Positions 50,228-59,025 of a stretch of DNA of 64,000 nucleotides are shown one piece after another. The position numbers and the translations under genes were made by a program. Below the pieces are notes generated by a model. The model worked only from the letters and a program-made list of their open reading frames with translations, did not search any database and was not told the DNA's origin. The DNA is from GWE2-42-39 sp034003625 (GTDB lineage Bacteria > Bacteroidota > Bacteroidia > Bacteroidales > Prolixibacteraceae), in contig JAVEYG010000020.1 in the NCBI GenBank assembly GCA_034003625.1, positions 24,943 to 88,942 on the forward strand, in the 5' to 3' direction. How positions within the stretch are numbered: position 1 is the stretch's first letter; each line of letters opens with the position of its first letter.

Positions 50228-51221
50228 TTCCGAAATTCAAATATTTACAACAAAAGACGGAAAGACTGAAATTGAAGTTCAGCTTGATAATGAAACAGTT
50301 TGGTTAAATCAATATCAGCTTGAATCTTTGTTTGAAACCGACAGGACTTCTATTAACCGACATATTTCAAATATTTATAAAACCGAAGAACTTGAAGAAA
50401 AGTCAACTTGTGCAAAAATTGCACAAGTTCAAAAAGAAGGTGACAGGGAAATAAAACGAAAAATCAAATATTACAATCTTGACGTAATTATTGCAGTCGG
50501 ATACCGTGTTAATTCAAAAAGAGGAACCGAATTCAGAATATGGGCAAACAAAATTTTAAAAGACTTTTTAATAAAAGGATTTTCAATTAATGAAAAACGG
50601 TTATCCAAACAAAATGAACAATTACGGGAATTAAAAGAATCAGTAAAAATTTTAGGAAACATCATAAATCAGAAAGAATTATCAAGTGGAGAAAGTATCG
50701 GGTTACTAAAAATAATCTCGGACTATGCTTTTGCCCTTGATATTTTAGACCAGTACGATTACCAGACTTTAAAAATAGAGGAAACTTCAGGAAAGGAAAA
50801 ATATCAACTTACTTACGACGAAGCGATTAAACAAATTCGACTGGTAAAACAAAAATATGGAAATAGTGAATTATTCGGTCGCGAAAAAGACAATTCCTTT
50901 AAGAGTTCGGTTTCAACAATTTACCAAACATTCGACGGAAAAGATTTGTATCCAAGCATTGAAGAAAAAGCTGCAAACCTACTTTATCTTGTGACAAAAA
51001 ATCATTCATTTTCAGATGGAAATAAAAGAATTGCCGCATTCCTGTTTCTTTACTTTTTGGAGCGAAACGGAATTCTCTATGACGAAAATGGTGAAAAGAG
51101 AATTGCAGACAATGCTTTGGTCGCGTTGACTTTAATGATTGCTGTTAGTAAAACGGAAGAAAAAGATACGATTACAAAAATTATTGTAAACCTGATAAAT
51201 AAGAAAAATAACGCACGGTAA
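50220..51221 (+). CDS. RhuM-family virulence protein fused to a Doc/Fic domain
   Basis: This 333-residue protein has a RhuM-type N-terminal half: IEVQLDNETVWLNQYQLESLFETDRTSINRHI (quoted here in parts as VWLNQYQLESLF and DRTSINRHISNIYK), IKYYNLDVIIAVGYRVNSKR and FRIWANKILKDFLIKGF. The C-terminal Doc-like half carries NHSFSDGNKRIAAFLFLYFL near 261, matching HxFxDGNKR. The His and the acidic residue of the Fic/Doc active loop are present, so it may transfer a phosphate or nucleotide to a target protein. No antitoxin of the Phd type is adjacent. The gene is AT-rich and lies in a cluster of Fic genes. Confidence 0.9.
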   Translation: MNNSEIQIFTTKDGKTEIEVQLDNETVWLNQYQLESLFETDRTSINRHISNIYKTEELEEKSTCAKIAQVQKEGDREIKRKIKYYNLDVIIAVGYRVNSKRGTEFRIWANKILKDFLIKGFSINEKRLSKQNEQLRELKESVKILGNIINQKELSSGESIGLLKIISDYAFALDILDQYDYQTLKIEETSGKEKYQLTYDEAIKQIRLVKQKYGNSELFGREKDNSFKSSVSTIYQTFDGKDLYPSIEEKAANLLYLVTKNHSFSDGNKRIAAFLFLYFLERNGILYDENGEKRIADNALVALTLMIAVSKTEEKDTITKIIVNLINKKNNAR

Positions 51222-51263
51222 TAAACACAGTACATATTGCAGGGCGGGGTTAGGTGGTGTGCC

Positions 51264-51325
51264 AACTGCGCCCCGAAGCTTCGGGACTCGTTTCGCAGTT
51301 CCGTGTCCTTCGGACAGGAACGCTC
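51264..51325. repeat. GC-rich cruciform between the first two Fic genes
   Basis: AACTGCG (51264-51270) pairs with CGCAGTT (51294-51300), enclosing the 14-bp perfect palindrome CCCGAAGCTTCGGG (51272-51285). A small GTCC-TTC-GGAC hairpin follows around 51306-51316. This GC-rich patch stands out in an AT-rich island and looks like a dispersed repeat or element end. The rest of 51222-51453 holds no gene. Confidence 0.5.
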
Positions 51326-51453
51326 TCCGAAATCCGCAACGAAAACATGTACCAAACGTTGTGGGTAATGCCAGGAGAGCCTTCCGTTTCCAAAATATCG
51401 ATTGATTTTAAAACAGGAACCAAAAAGATTACCTTTGTACAAATTGATTATTA

Positions 51454-52236
51454 ATGGATTTTAAAATTCTGACAGATAAGTTACTCAATGATTACACAAT
51501 AGCTGTAAAAGAATCACCATTGGATAAAATTGATAAAATCAAAAAGCTTGAAATGCCTGTTGATTATTTTCAGTTTTACAAATCTGTTTCATCTGTTTAT
51601 TCATCAAAAATTGAGGGAGAGGATATCGACTTTGACAGTTATTTCAAGCACAAATTTTTAAAAGTAAAATTCAAACCAGATTATACCCGAAAAGCGGATG
51701 ATTTATATTCTGCATATGATTTCATTGATAATAATAGTTTGACACTTGAGAATGTCAAAAAAGCACACTCGATACTGAGTAAAAATCTTTTACCTAAAAG
51801 TCAACAAGGGTTGATACGTAATAATCCAATGTTCGTAATCAACAGTGATGATAAAATTGAGTATGTTGCTGCAAGCCCTGATATAGTTAATTCAGAACTT
51901 GATAAATTATTTCATGATATTGACTTACTACGTCGGACTGATTTAAATCCATTTGAGATTTTTTATTATTCATCTTTATTCCATTTGGTTTTTGTTAAGA
52001 TTCATCCATTTCAAGATGGTAATGGACGAACTGCACGATTGATTGAAAAATGGTTCCTGACGGAGAAAATTGGAGAGAAGGCAATATCGGTTCAGTTAGA
52101 AAAAAATTATTATAAAAGGCTCAAGGATTATTATTCTAATATTAGAAAGATTGGACTTGAATATGAGGATTTAGACTATTCAAAATGCCTCGATTTTTTA
52201 TTAATGACAATTAAAGGGATTGATGACCAAGGGTAA
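51454..52236 (+). CDS. Fic family protein
   Basis: This 260-residue protein has the complete Fic motif VKIHPFQDGNGRTARLIEKW near 181-200 (HPFxDGNGR). The preceding helices include SSVYSSKIEGEDIDFDSYF near 49-68, whose SxIEGE-like segment resembles the inhibitory helix (S/T)xxxE(G/N) found in N-terminally self-inhibited Fic enzymes. Such proteins transfer AMP to hydroxyl groups of target proteins. The short protein lacks a separate DNA-binding domain. It is the second of four Fic-type genes in a row. Confidence 0.92.
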   Translation: MDFKILTDKLLNDYTIAVKESPLDKIDKIKKLEMPVDYFQFYKSVSSVYSSKIEGEDIDFDSYFKHKFLKVKFKPDYTRKADDLYSAYDFIDNNSLTLENVKKAHSILSKNLLPKSQQGLIRNNPMFVINSDDKIEYVAASPDIVNSELDKLFHDIDLLRRTDLNPFEIFYYSSLFHLVFVKIHPFQDGNGRTARLIEKWFLTEKIGEKAISVQLEKNYYKRLKDYYSNIRKIGLEYEDLDYSKCLDFLLMTIKGIDDQG

Positions 52237-52277
52237 AAGGCACATACCTGCGAACCGTTACCGCATAAAATCGACAG

Positions 52278-52372
52278 TGCGGAGATTAATAGCTGTAATC
52301 TGAGCATATTTTGCGGAGAAAGTTTTATTTGCGGAGAATAAGAAGTATATTTGTCGCATAATCTGCGGAGAA
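52278..52372 (+). promoter_or_regulatory. Four copies of TGCGGAGA(A) overlapping the start of the third Fic gene
   Basis: The motif occurs at 52278-52286 (with T at the end), 52312-52320, 52330-52338 and 52364-52372, all in the same orientation. The last copy contains the A of the ATG. Spacing is 34, 18 and 34 nt, a symmetric pattern. This is what an autoregulatory operator array looks like; the Fic protein downstream has a C-terminal winged-helix-like region that could bind it. Confidence 0.65.
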
Positions 52373-53472
52373 TGAAAATTTATATACACGAAAACGAAAA
52401 CTGGACAAACTTCACCTGGGACAATAAGAAAGTGATGGTAAAACTTGGTGAAGCCAGAAATCAACAAGGAAGACTTTTGGGTAAAATGGAATCGCTTGGT
52501 TTTGATTTGCAAAATGAAGCAGTATTGAACACGCTGACTTTAGATGTTATGAAGTCATCAGAAATCGAAGGCGAGTTTTTGGATATTGAACAAGTACGTT
52601 CTTCAATTGCACGTCGACTAGGAATTGACATTGCAGGAGCAGTAGAATCGGAACGCCACGTTGACGGAATAGTCGGAATGATGCTTGACGCTACTCAAAA
52701 ATATGACTTGCCTTTAACTAAAAACAGACTGTTTGCCTGGCATGCAGCACTGTTCCCATCAGGTTGGGGTAATCTTTTTAAAATTACAGTTGCCGATTGG
52801 AGAAAAGATACAACTGGGCCTATGCAAGTTATGTCCGGACCTATGGGAAAAGAAAAAGTTCACTATCAAGCGCCAGGTTCTGACAGGATAGAGCCGGAAA
52901 TGATAAAATTCTTAGACTGGTTTGAAAACGAGTATGAAATAGATTTGGTTCTTAAAGCAGCTATTGCTCATCTATGGTTTGTGACAATTCATCCATTCGA
53001 CGATGGAAACGGACGAATTACAAGAGCAATCACCGATATGACTTTGGCACGTTCTGACAAAAGTATCAGGCGATTCTACAGTATGTCTGCACAAATTAGA
53101 GTTGAAAGGAAACAGTATTATGAAAAACTTGAAAAAGCACAGAAAGGAAATTCAGATATAACAGAATGGATTTTGTGGTTTTTGCAATGTTTAGTAAATG
53201 CTATTGACTCCACAGAAGAGACTTTATCGAAAATACTTCATAAAGCAGAATTTTGGAAATTACATTCCACCACAATTCTCAATGATAGGCAACAAAAAAT
53301 AATAAATAGACTGCTTGATGGATTTGACGGAAAGTTGACAAGCTCGAAATGGGCAAAAATTAACAAATGTTCACAAGACACTGCTCTTCGAGATATTCAA
53401 AATTTAATGAAGAAGAATATCTTGCAAAAAGAAGCCAGCGGTGGACGAAGCACAAGTTATGAATTGAAATAA
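52372..53472 (+). CDS. Fic family protein with N-terminal DUF4172 and C-terminal winged-helix-like region
   Basis: The ATG at 52372 (MKIYIHENENWTNFTWDNKK) gives 366 residues. The N-terminus is of DUF4172 type; MKSSEIEGEFLDIEQVRSSI near 60 contains the SxIEGE inhibitory motif, and the Fic loop IHPFDDGNGRITRAITDMTL lies near 205. The last ~70 residues (IINRLLDGFDGKLTSSKWAK, CSQDTALRDIQNLMKKNIL, GGRSTSYEL) look like a winged helix, so the protein may bind DNA. The TGCGGAGAA repeats at its start are the obvious candidate site. Confidence 0.92.
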   Translation: MKIYIHENENWTNFTWDNKKVMVKLGEARNQQGRLLGKMESLGFDLQNEAVLNTLTLDVMKSSEIEGEFLDIEQVRSSIARRLGIDIAGAVESERHVDGIVGMMLDATQKYDLPLTKNRLFAWHAALFPSGWGNLFKITVADWRKDTTGPMQVMSGPMGKEKVHYQAPGSDRIEPEMIKFLDWFENEYEIDLVLKAAIAHLWFVTIHPFDDGNGRITRAITDMTLARSDKSIRRFYSMSAQIRVERKQYYEKLEKAQKGNSDITEWILWFLQCLVNAIDSTEETLSKILHKAEFWKLHSTTILNDRQQKIINRLLDGFDGKLTSSKWAKINKCSQDTALRDIQNLMKKNILQKEASGGRSTSYELK

Positions 53473-53972
53473 ATGCCAGGCGGTAACACAAAAATATCTA
53501 TTCGTTTCTTTGACGACCACGAAGTCCGAGCTATTTGGGATGAAGAAAATGCCAAGTGGTTAGTGCTACTGCCCAGTTGAAGTTTCTTGCTTCAGACGGA
53601 AAAAGACGTTTTGCTGATATGTTAGATTATAACGGCATAATTGCATCGGGGAAAGAGTTCCCCGGGGAAAAGCAAACCGGTTTATTGAATGGTTTACTTA
53701 CAGTGATGAGAGCATAGACGGTAAAAGTAAAACAAAAACGTATGCCTTATTTGAAAGTTCGTTTATCGAAAACATTGAGGTTGGTACAGCCAAAGGCTTG
53801 CAACAAATCCATGCGTATTTGTTTGGAGGACTGTATGATTTTGCGGGACAAATCAGACAAAAGAATAGCTCAAAAAGAGGTTTTCAATGTTCAGTATCAC
53901 GCTTCCTATGCGATACATTAAAACAAATAGAAGCGATGCCTGAAAATACATTTGACGAAATAGTAAACTTAT
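53473..53972 (+). pseudogene. Broken BRO-N/Fic (cell filamentation-type) gene
   Basis: Three pieces of one protein can be read in two frames. The start MPGGNTKISIRFFDDHEVRA with IWDEENAKW (53473-53560) is followed directly by QLKFLASDGKRRFADMLDYN (from 53574, frame +2), so the middle of the N-terminal domain is deleted. The frame then shifts near 53663 into KANRFIEWFTYSDESIDGKS, FESSFIENIEVGTAKGLQQI, HAYLFGGLYDFAGQIRQKN and EAMPENTFDEIVN. The sequence breaks off there, before the HPFxxGNGR active loop. From memory the parts are in the order of known BRO-N-Fic fusions. The gene is certainly inactive. No other gene was seen in 53973-54060. Confidence 0.78.
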
Positions 53973-54060
53973 TTTTAAAAAAGAAAGGCCATTCGCGCAA
54001 ACTCCGTTATTTCTTATTTTTTGCCTGTTTTTCCCACAACAACAAGCATTTACGCCTGTT

Positions 54061-56529
54061 TCATTCCTGCAGGTACACCCGTTTTACGCGCTGCGAGATG
54101 CTGGTCAGCACTTCGTACGGAATGGTGCCCATCCATTGGGCAAGGTCGGTCAGTTTAACATGGTCGCCGATCAGTTCTACCTCGTCACCCTCCTGTACGT
54201 TTAGGCCGGTGACATCGACCATGCACATATCCATACAAACAGTACCGATTACCGGGGCGAATCGCCCGTGCACGAAAACACGGCCTACCCCGTTGCTGAG
54301 GCGCCGGTCGTATCCGTCAGCATAACCGATGGGGAGGATGGCAATTTCTGAGTCGCGCCCTGTCTTCCCCTTCCGTCCGTAACCGATGGTTTCGCCTGCC
54401 GTTATTCGTTTCACCTGCGACACAGTGGTTTTCAGGCAGCCAATAGCCTGTACATTTTTGTCCTGGTTGGCGCTCACCCCGTAGAGACCGATCCCCAGGC
54501 GCACCATTTCAAACTGGTATTCCGGGAAACGTTCGATACCTGCCGAGTTCAACAGGTGGTGCAATACCGGGTAATTTAATCTCCCTGTAATCAGCGAAGC
54601 GCGTTGTTGGAATTGTTCTGCCTGAAAGCGGGTAAACTCATCGTGTGTTTCTTCGTCGGAGCCGGCCAGGTGCGAGAAAACGGAAGCTACCCGCAGGTGC
54701 CTGCTTTCGGAAAGCGATTGTGCCAGTTCGCGGAGTCCGGTTTCCGACGAGAAGCCCAGCCGGTTCATCCCGGTTTCTATTTTAAGGTGCACCGGATAAT
54801 TGTTGGTGGCGCTACGGACCACGGCGGCAGTAAAACGCCGGCACAGGTCCGACGAATAAATATTGGGTTCGAGCCGGAACTCGATCATGCTTTCAAAGCT
54901 GTGTTCTTCGGGGTTCATCACCACAATGGGCAAACCGATACCGGCCCGGCGCAATTCAATGCCTTCGTCGGCCACCGCCACCGCCAGATAATCGACCTGC
55001 TGAAATTGTAACACACGCGCAATTTCCGAGGTCCCGCTCCCGTACGAAAAGGCCTTCACCATCACCATTATTTTGGTTTCGCGGCGGAGTTTCGACTTGT
55101 AAAAATTAAGGTTGTCGACCAGCCGGTTCAGATTGATTTCCAATACGGTCTGGTGGTATTTTTTCTGAAGGGCCGACGAAATACGTTCGAAATGGAACTT
55201 CCGGGCGCCTTTCAGCAAAATAATTTCTTCGCGGAACGAGGACGGTGAAAAGTTTTGAAGAAAAGTGTCGGTACTTTCGTAAAATTCACTTTCGTCCGGG
55301 AAGCAGTTTTTATGGGCCGAAATCTCCGGCCCGATGCCGATCATCCGGTCGATTTCGCTGGCCACCAGCAAACGGTTTACTTCCCGATAGAGGGATGGTA
55401 AGGCTTGTCCCGATTGCTGGATATCCGACAAAATAAGGCTTTTTCGTTTCACGGAAAGCACATTTTGCTGCGACTGGAAATTTAGCGCAATGGCCAGCGA
55501 ATTGATGTCGGAATTGTAATAGTCGTTGATGAGCCTGCACTGGTTGATGCCTTCCTTCATTTCGAGGCGCATGGCTACCGGCTTCAGGTTCCGGACCGCT
55601 TGCAAAACCGCTTCGGAAAGCAATCCCTGCGAGGCTGAAAAAACAAGGCAATGGGCTGTGTTTTCAATGCTGGCCGTATCATTTAGCGGTAGCGTGCAGT
55701 GGTATTTTTTATCCTGAAAGGAAAGTCCAAACGCAGTGCCTTCCGGTGTTTCTTCCGTGCGGATATAAGCGCTTGTCCCTGTATCGGAAAACGACCAGCC
55801 GATTAAATTCTTTTGTGGAAAACGTTTTTCGATAAGGCGGGCAGGTAGTTGCTGGTCGCGACAGTAGATAAGGGTTTCTGCCGTTTCAAAAAGATCCAGT
55901 TTCTGGTTGATTTTCTCTTCCACATTGCCAAAATTTTCCTGGTGTGCATCGCCAATGTTGGTGAAAATTCCCACTGTCGGGCGAATAATCTCAGCCAGGT
56001 TTTTCATTTCTCTAAGTTTTGAGATACCTGCCTCAAAGATTGCCAGCTCATAATTCTTTTCCATCAGCCAGACCGACAGTGGCACGCCGATCTGCGAATT
56101 GTAGCTTTTCGGGTTCCGCACGATGGGCAACTGTGGGTGCAGCAGTTCGTACAACCATTCTTTTACAATGGTTTTCCCGTTGCTGCCCGTAATTCCCACT
56201 ACCGTACAGTGGTGTTGTTCTCGGTTCCACCGGGCCAGTCCTTGCAGGGCTTTCAGCGTGTCGGCGACCTCGATAAAACAAGTTTCGCGGTTCTTCTTCA
56301 GTTCCTTCGGAACAGCAGAGACCACTATCGTTTTCACTCCTTTGCGGATGATTTCGGGGAGGTAGTTGTGCCCGTCGTTGCGTTCGCCCACCAATGCAAA
56401 AAAACAGGTTCCCGACGGGTCGGCGATGGTGCGGCTGTCGGTCGAAAGGGCAGAAATCACGGCATTTCCCGGGTGGTGGATTTTCCCGTTCAGCAGCGCG
56501 CACAATTGGTTTTGATTGATTTGGGGCAT
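54061..56529 (-). CDS. Bifunctional UDP-MurNAc-tripeptide:D-Ala-D-Ala ligase / alanine racemase (MurF-Alr)
   Basis: The start MPQINQNQLCALLNGKIHHP gives 822 residues; a longer frame upstream only reads through tdk. Residues 1-450 are MurF, with the ATP loop VVGITGSNGKTIVKEWLYEL near 108 and NSQIGVPLSVWLMEK near 140, which adds D-Ala-D-Ala to the muramyl tripeptide. Residues ~460-822 are alanine racemase, with the PLP lysine in MVMVKAFSYGSGTSEIAR near 495 and GYGRKGKTG and AILPIGYADGYDRRL near 735-750. The fusion couples supply and use of D-alanine and is common in Bacteroidota. It overlaps tdk by 1 nt. Confidence 0.95.
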   Translation of the reverse strand: MPQINQNQLCALLNGKIHHPGNAVISALSTDSRTIADPSGTCFFALVGERNDGHNYLPEIIRKGVKTIVVSAVPKELKKNRETCFIEVADTLKALQGLARWNREQHHCTVVGITGSNGKTIVKEWLYELLHPQLPIVRNPKSYNSQIGVPLSVWLMEKNYELAIFEAGISKLREMKNLAEIIRPTVGIFTNIGDAHQENFGNVEEKINQKLDLFETAETLIYCRDQQLPARLIEKRFPQKNLIGWSFSDTGTSAYIRTEETPEGTAFGLSFQDKKYHCTLPLNDTASIENTAHCLVFSASQGLLSEAVLQAVRNLKPVAMRLEMKEGINQCRLINDYYNSDINSLAIALNFQSQQNVLSVKRKSLILSDIQQSGQALPSLYREVNRLLVASEIDRMIGIGPEISAHKNCFPDESEFYESTDTFLQNFSPSSFREEIILLKGARKFHFERISSALQKKYHQTVLEINLNRLVDNLNFYKSKLRRETKIMVMVKAFSYGSGTSEIARVLQFQQVDYLAVAVADEGIELRRAGIGLPIVVMNPEEHSFESMIEFRLEPNIYSSDLCRRFTAAVVRSATNNYPVHLKIETGMNRLGFSSETGLRELAQSLSESRHLRVASVFSHLAGSDEETHDEFTRFQAEQFQQRASLITGRLNYPVLHHLLNSAGIERFPEYQFEMVRLGIGLYGVSANQDKNVQAIGCLKTTVSQVKRITAGETIGYGRKGKTGRDSEIAILPIGYADGYDRRLSNGVGRVFVHGRFAPVIGTVCMDMCMVDVTGLNVQEGDEVELIGDHVKLTDLAQWMGTIPYEVLTSISQRVKRVYLQE

Positions 56530-57104
56530 CAGCTGTTTGCTTTGAGGTAACAATCGCGGCACAAAGGCTCGTACTCGTCTTTTTCGCCTAAAAACACTAA
56601 TTTTTCGTTTTTCCCCAGCCGATGTGAAAACTGGGCGACGCTGCCGCAACGCATACAAATCGCGTGTACTTTGGTCACGTAATCGGCAATGGCCATCAAT
56701 CCGGGAATAGGGCCAAACGGCTTTCCTTTAAAATCCATATCGAGACCGGCCACAATAACCCGTATGCCCATCTCGGCCAGCCGGTTGCAAACATCAACCA
56801 GCCCGTTATCGAAAAACTGGGCTTCGTCGATGCCCACTACGTCCACATCGCCGGTGAGCAGCAGAATATTGGCCGAGTTCTCAACGGGGGTGCTCATGAT
56901 CGAATTTTCGTCGTGCGACACCACGGCGCTTTCCGAATACCGTACATCAATGCGCGGTTTGAAAATCTCGACCCTCAGTTTTGCAATTTTTGCCCGGCGC
57001 AAGCGCCTGAGCAGTTCTTCCGTTTTTCCTGAAAACATCGACCCGGCAATCACTTCAATACTGCCTGTCTTTTTTTGTTTGTGAATATCTCTTTCAATAA
57101 ACAT
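56529..57104 (-). CDS. tdk: Thymidine kinase
   Basis: This 191-residue type II thymidine kinase has the P-loop VIAGSMFSGKTEELLRRLRR near residue 20, the DEAQFFD motif near 93, the substrate lid GKPFGPIPGLM near 126, and four zinc-binding Cys (CMRC near 150 and CRDC near 182). It phosphorylates thymidine for salvage. The stop TGA and the MurF-Alr ATG share one base, so the genes are translationally coupled. Confidence 0.95.
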   Translation of the reverse strand: MFIERDIHKQKKTGSIEVIAGSMFSGKTEELLRRLRRAKIAKLRVEIFKPRIDVRYSESAVVSHDENSIMSTPVENSANILLLTGDVDVVGIDEAQFFDNGLVDVCNRLAEMGIRVIVAGLDMDFKGKPFGPIPGLMAIADYVTKVHAICMRCGSVAQFSHRLGKNEKLVFLGEKDEYEPLCRDCYLKANS

Positions 57105-57239
57105 TTCGCTGTTCTGATGCTAAAGATTTTTGTACTTTTACGTGGCCGTGAAATTTCCGTTTGGGAAAATACGGAAGGTAAAATTAACGCATTACACCGA
57201 GAAACAAACAATAAATTACCGGGTAAATTTGTATAAAAA

Positions 57240-58280
57240 ATGAACAAGGAAAAACTGATCAACAGTATTCTGAGAGACATTGACGAACTCAGGGAAATTA
57301 CCGAAGAAATAAAAAACGATCGTTTTGCTTCCATTCTCGAAGTTAATCTTGCTTTTTCAAAAGCAGGTCTTTTGCTTCAGGAATTCCAGTTGCTAAAAGA
57401 GAAATATATCGGTGGGAACCAGCAAAATGTAGTGGAAAAAGAAATTGTAGCGCCAATTTCTTTTGTAGCGGCAGTAGTAGAAGAAACCGAAACAAAAGCG
57501 GTTGTAGAAGAAACCCCGAAGCCAGATGAAACGACGGAACCTGTGGCGGATGTGCCTGAAATGCAGCACGAACCGCTTCTGGTACTGGATGAAGATGCCA
57601 GTTTTGAAACCGGTGAACCGGAAGACGAAGAATTGGAAGAACCTGAAGAAGTAGAGGAAGACTTTATCGAAGAAGAAGAAAACCTTATCGAAGAAGAAGA
57701 AAACCTTGTTGAAGAAGAAGAAGACCTTGTTGAAGGAGAGGAAGACCTTGACGAAGAAGAGGAAAATCTTGTTGAAGGGGAAGAAGAACCTAATGAAGGA
57801 GAGGTGGAGGAAGAAGCTCCGATATATGTGAAAGAAATCCCCGATTATGAAGAAGAATTTGAGGTTAAAGAGGAGCAGGACGAAGAGGAACCGGAAGCAG
57901 AATTGGATGAGGACGCTGAATTTGAAGAAGAGCCAGACCCGTCGCTGGCCGAAAACCAGACCATAGGGGAAAAGTTCCATGCCGAAAAATCGGTAAACGA
58001 CATCATGGGCAACCAGCAGGAAAACGGTACGCTTGACCAAAAATTTGCCCACGGCCCGATCAGCAGCCTTCAGGCGGCCATCGGTATCAACGACCGTTTT
58101 CTGTTTATCCGCGAAATATTCAACAACGATGCGCAACTGTACTCGTCCGCTATCAAGCGGCTCGACAGTTGCAACGACATCCGCGAAGCAGTGGATTACC
58201 TGAGTAACAATTTCAGGATTAAAAAAACGGAAACCAGCCTGAAATTTGTGGAACTGATCAAACGGCGCTTTGCAAAATAA
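57240..58280 (+). CDS. Glu-rich repeat protein of unknown function
   Basis: A 346-residue protein in three parts: a helical N-terminus (INSILRDIDELREITEEIKN, 1-60), a very acidic middle (about 80-240) made largely of short repeats of the type (I/V)EEEE(N/D)L, and a conserved-looking C-terminal domain (ISSLQAAIGINDRFLFIREI, KRLDSCNDIREAVDYLSNNF). The repeat coding (GAAGAAGAAGAAAACCTT and variants, about 57668-57790) is prone to slippage and may vary in copy number between strains. It precedes rsmI by 7 nt and probably shares its transcript. Function unknown. Confidence 0.85.
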   Translation: MNKEKLINSILRDIDELREITEEIKNDRFASILEVNLAFSKAGLLLQEFQLLKEKYIGGNQQNVVEKEIVAPISFVAAVVEETETKAVVEETPKPDETTEPVADVPEMQHEPLLVLDEDASFETGEPEDEELEEPEEVEEDFIEEEENLIEEEENLVEEEEDLVEGEEDLDEEEENLVEGEEEPNEGEVEEEAPIYVKEIPDYEEEFEVKEEQDEEEPEAELDEDAEFEEEPDPSLAENQTIGEKFHAEKSVNDIMGNQQENGTLDQKFAHGPISSLQAAIGINDRFLFIREIFNNDAQLYSSAIKRLDSCNDIREAVDYLSNNFRIKKTETSLKFVELIKRRFAK

Positions 58281-58287
58281 ACTGGCA

Positions 58288-58998
58288 ATGGGGAAATTAT
58301 TCATTGTGCCCACACCGATCGGAAACCTGGAAGACATGACCCTCAGGGCGATCCGGGTTTTAAAAGAAGTATCGGTCATCCTGGCGGAAGATACCCGTAC
58401 TTCGGTCAAACTGATGCACCATTTCGAGATAAAAACCCGTTTGCAGTCGCACCATAAATTCAACGAACACAAAACAGTGGAAGGCATTGCCGACCGCATC
58501 CTGGCCGGGGAGAATATCGCGTTGATTTCCGACGCAGGTACGCCGGCCATCAGCGATCCGGGTTTTTTGCTGGTCCGCACCTGTGTCGAAAAAAGCGTTG
58601 AAGTGGAATGCCTCCCGGGCGCTACAGCGCTGATACCGGCATTAGTGAACTCGGGTTTTCCGACCGATAAATTTGTTTTTGAAGGTTTTCTTCCGCAGAA
58701 AAAAGGACGGCAGAAACGGATTGCCGGGCTGGCCGAAGAAACACGGACGATGGTTTTTTACGAGTCGCCCTACCGTTTAGTGAAATGCCTTCAGCAGTTT
58801 GCCGAGAGCTGGGGAGGGGACAGAAAAGCTGCTGTGTCGCGCGAACTGAGCAAGCTGTACGAAGAAAACAAGCGAGGGACGCTTGCCGAACTGATTGTTT
58901 ATTTCGGCAAAAAACAGGTGAAAGGTGAGATTGTGATCGTGGTGGAAGGCAAAAATGCAGATAAAAGCGGAAATCCGGATTGTTTGGAAGAAGATTAA
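58288..58998 (+). CDS. rsmI: 16S rRNA (cytidine(1402)-2'-O)-methyltransferase RsmI
   Basis: The start MGKLFIVPTPIGNLEDMTLR gives 236 residues; 6 codons further upstream in frame overlap the previous gene. The tetrapyrrole-methylase fold carries the RsmI signatures VILAEDTRTSVKLMHHF near 35, LISDAGTPAISDPGFLLV near 80 and CLPGATALIPALVNSGFPTD near 106. It methylates the ribose of C1402 in 16S rRNA. A second, diverged member lies at 27994. Confidence 0.95.
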   Translation: MGKLFIVPTPIGNLEDMTLRAIRVLKEVSVILAEDTRTSVKLMHHFEIKTRLQSHHKFNEHKTVEGIADRILAGENIALISDAGTPAISDPGFLLVRTCVEKSVEVECLPGATALIPALVNSGFPTDKFVFEGFLPQKKGRQKRIAGLAEETRTMVFYESPYRLVKCLQQFAESWGGDRKAAVSRELSKLYEENKRGTLAELIVYFGKKQVKGEIVIVVEGKNADKSGNPDCLEED

Positions 58999-59025
58999 GG
59001 GAAACAAAATCCAGGACATCTAATA

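Noticed and set aside
51222..51453. Integron attC site after the RhuM-Doc gene
   Set aside because: A GTTAGGT core-like string is present, but no matching RYYYAAC partner or proper inner boxes were found and there is no integrase.
56530..56658. 43-codon upstream extension of MurF-Alr
   Set aside because: It reads through the end of tdk in another frame; the start overlapping the tdk stop by one base is far more natural.
57393..58580. 395-codon open frame on the minus strand, rich in Phe
   Set aside because: It is the mirror of the Glu-rich repeat gene; GAAGAAGAA read backward gives TTC runs. The plus-strand gene has sensible ends, a start just after the tdk promoter region and coupling to rsmI.
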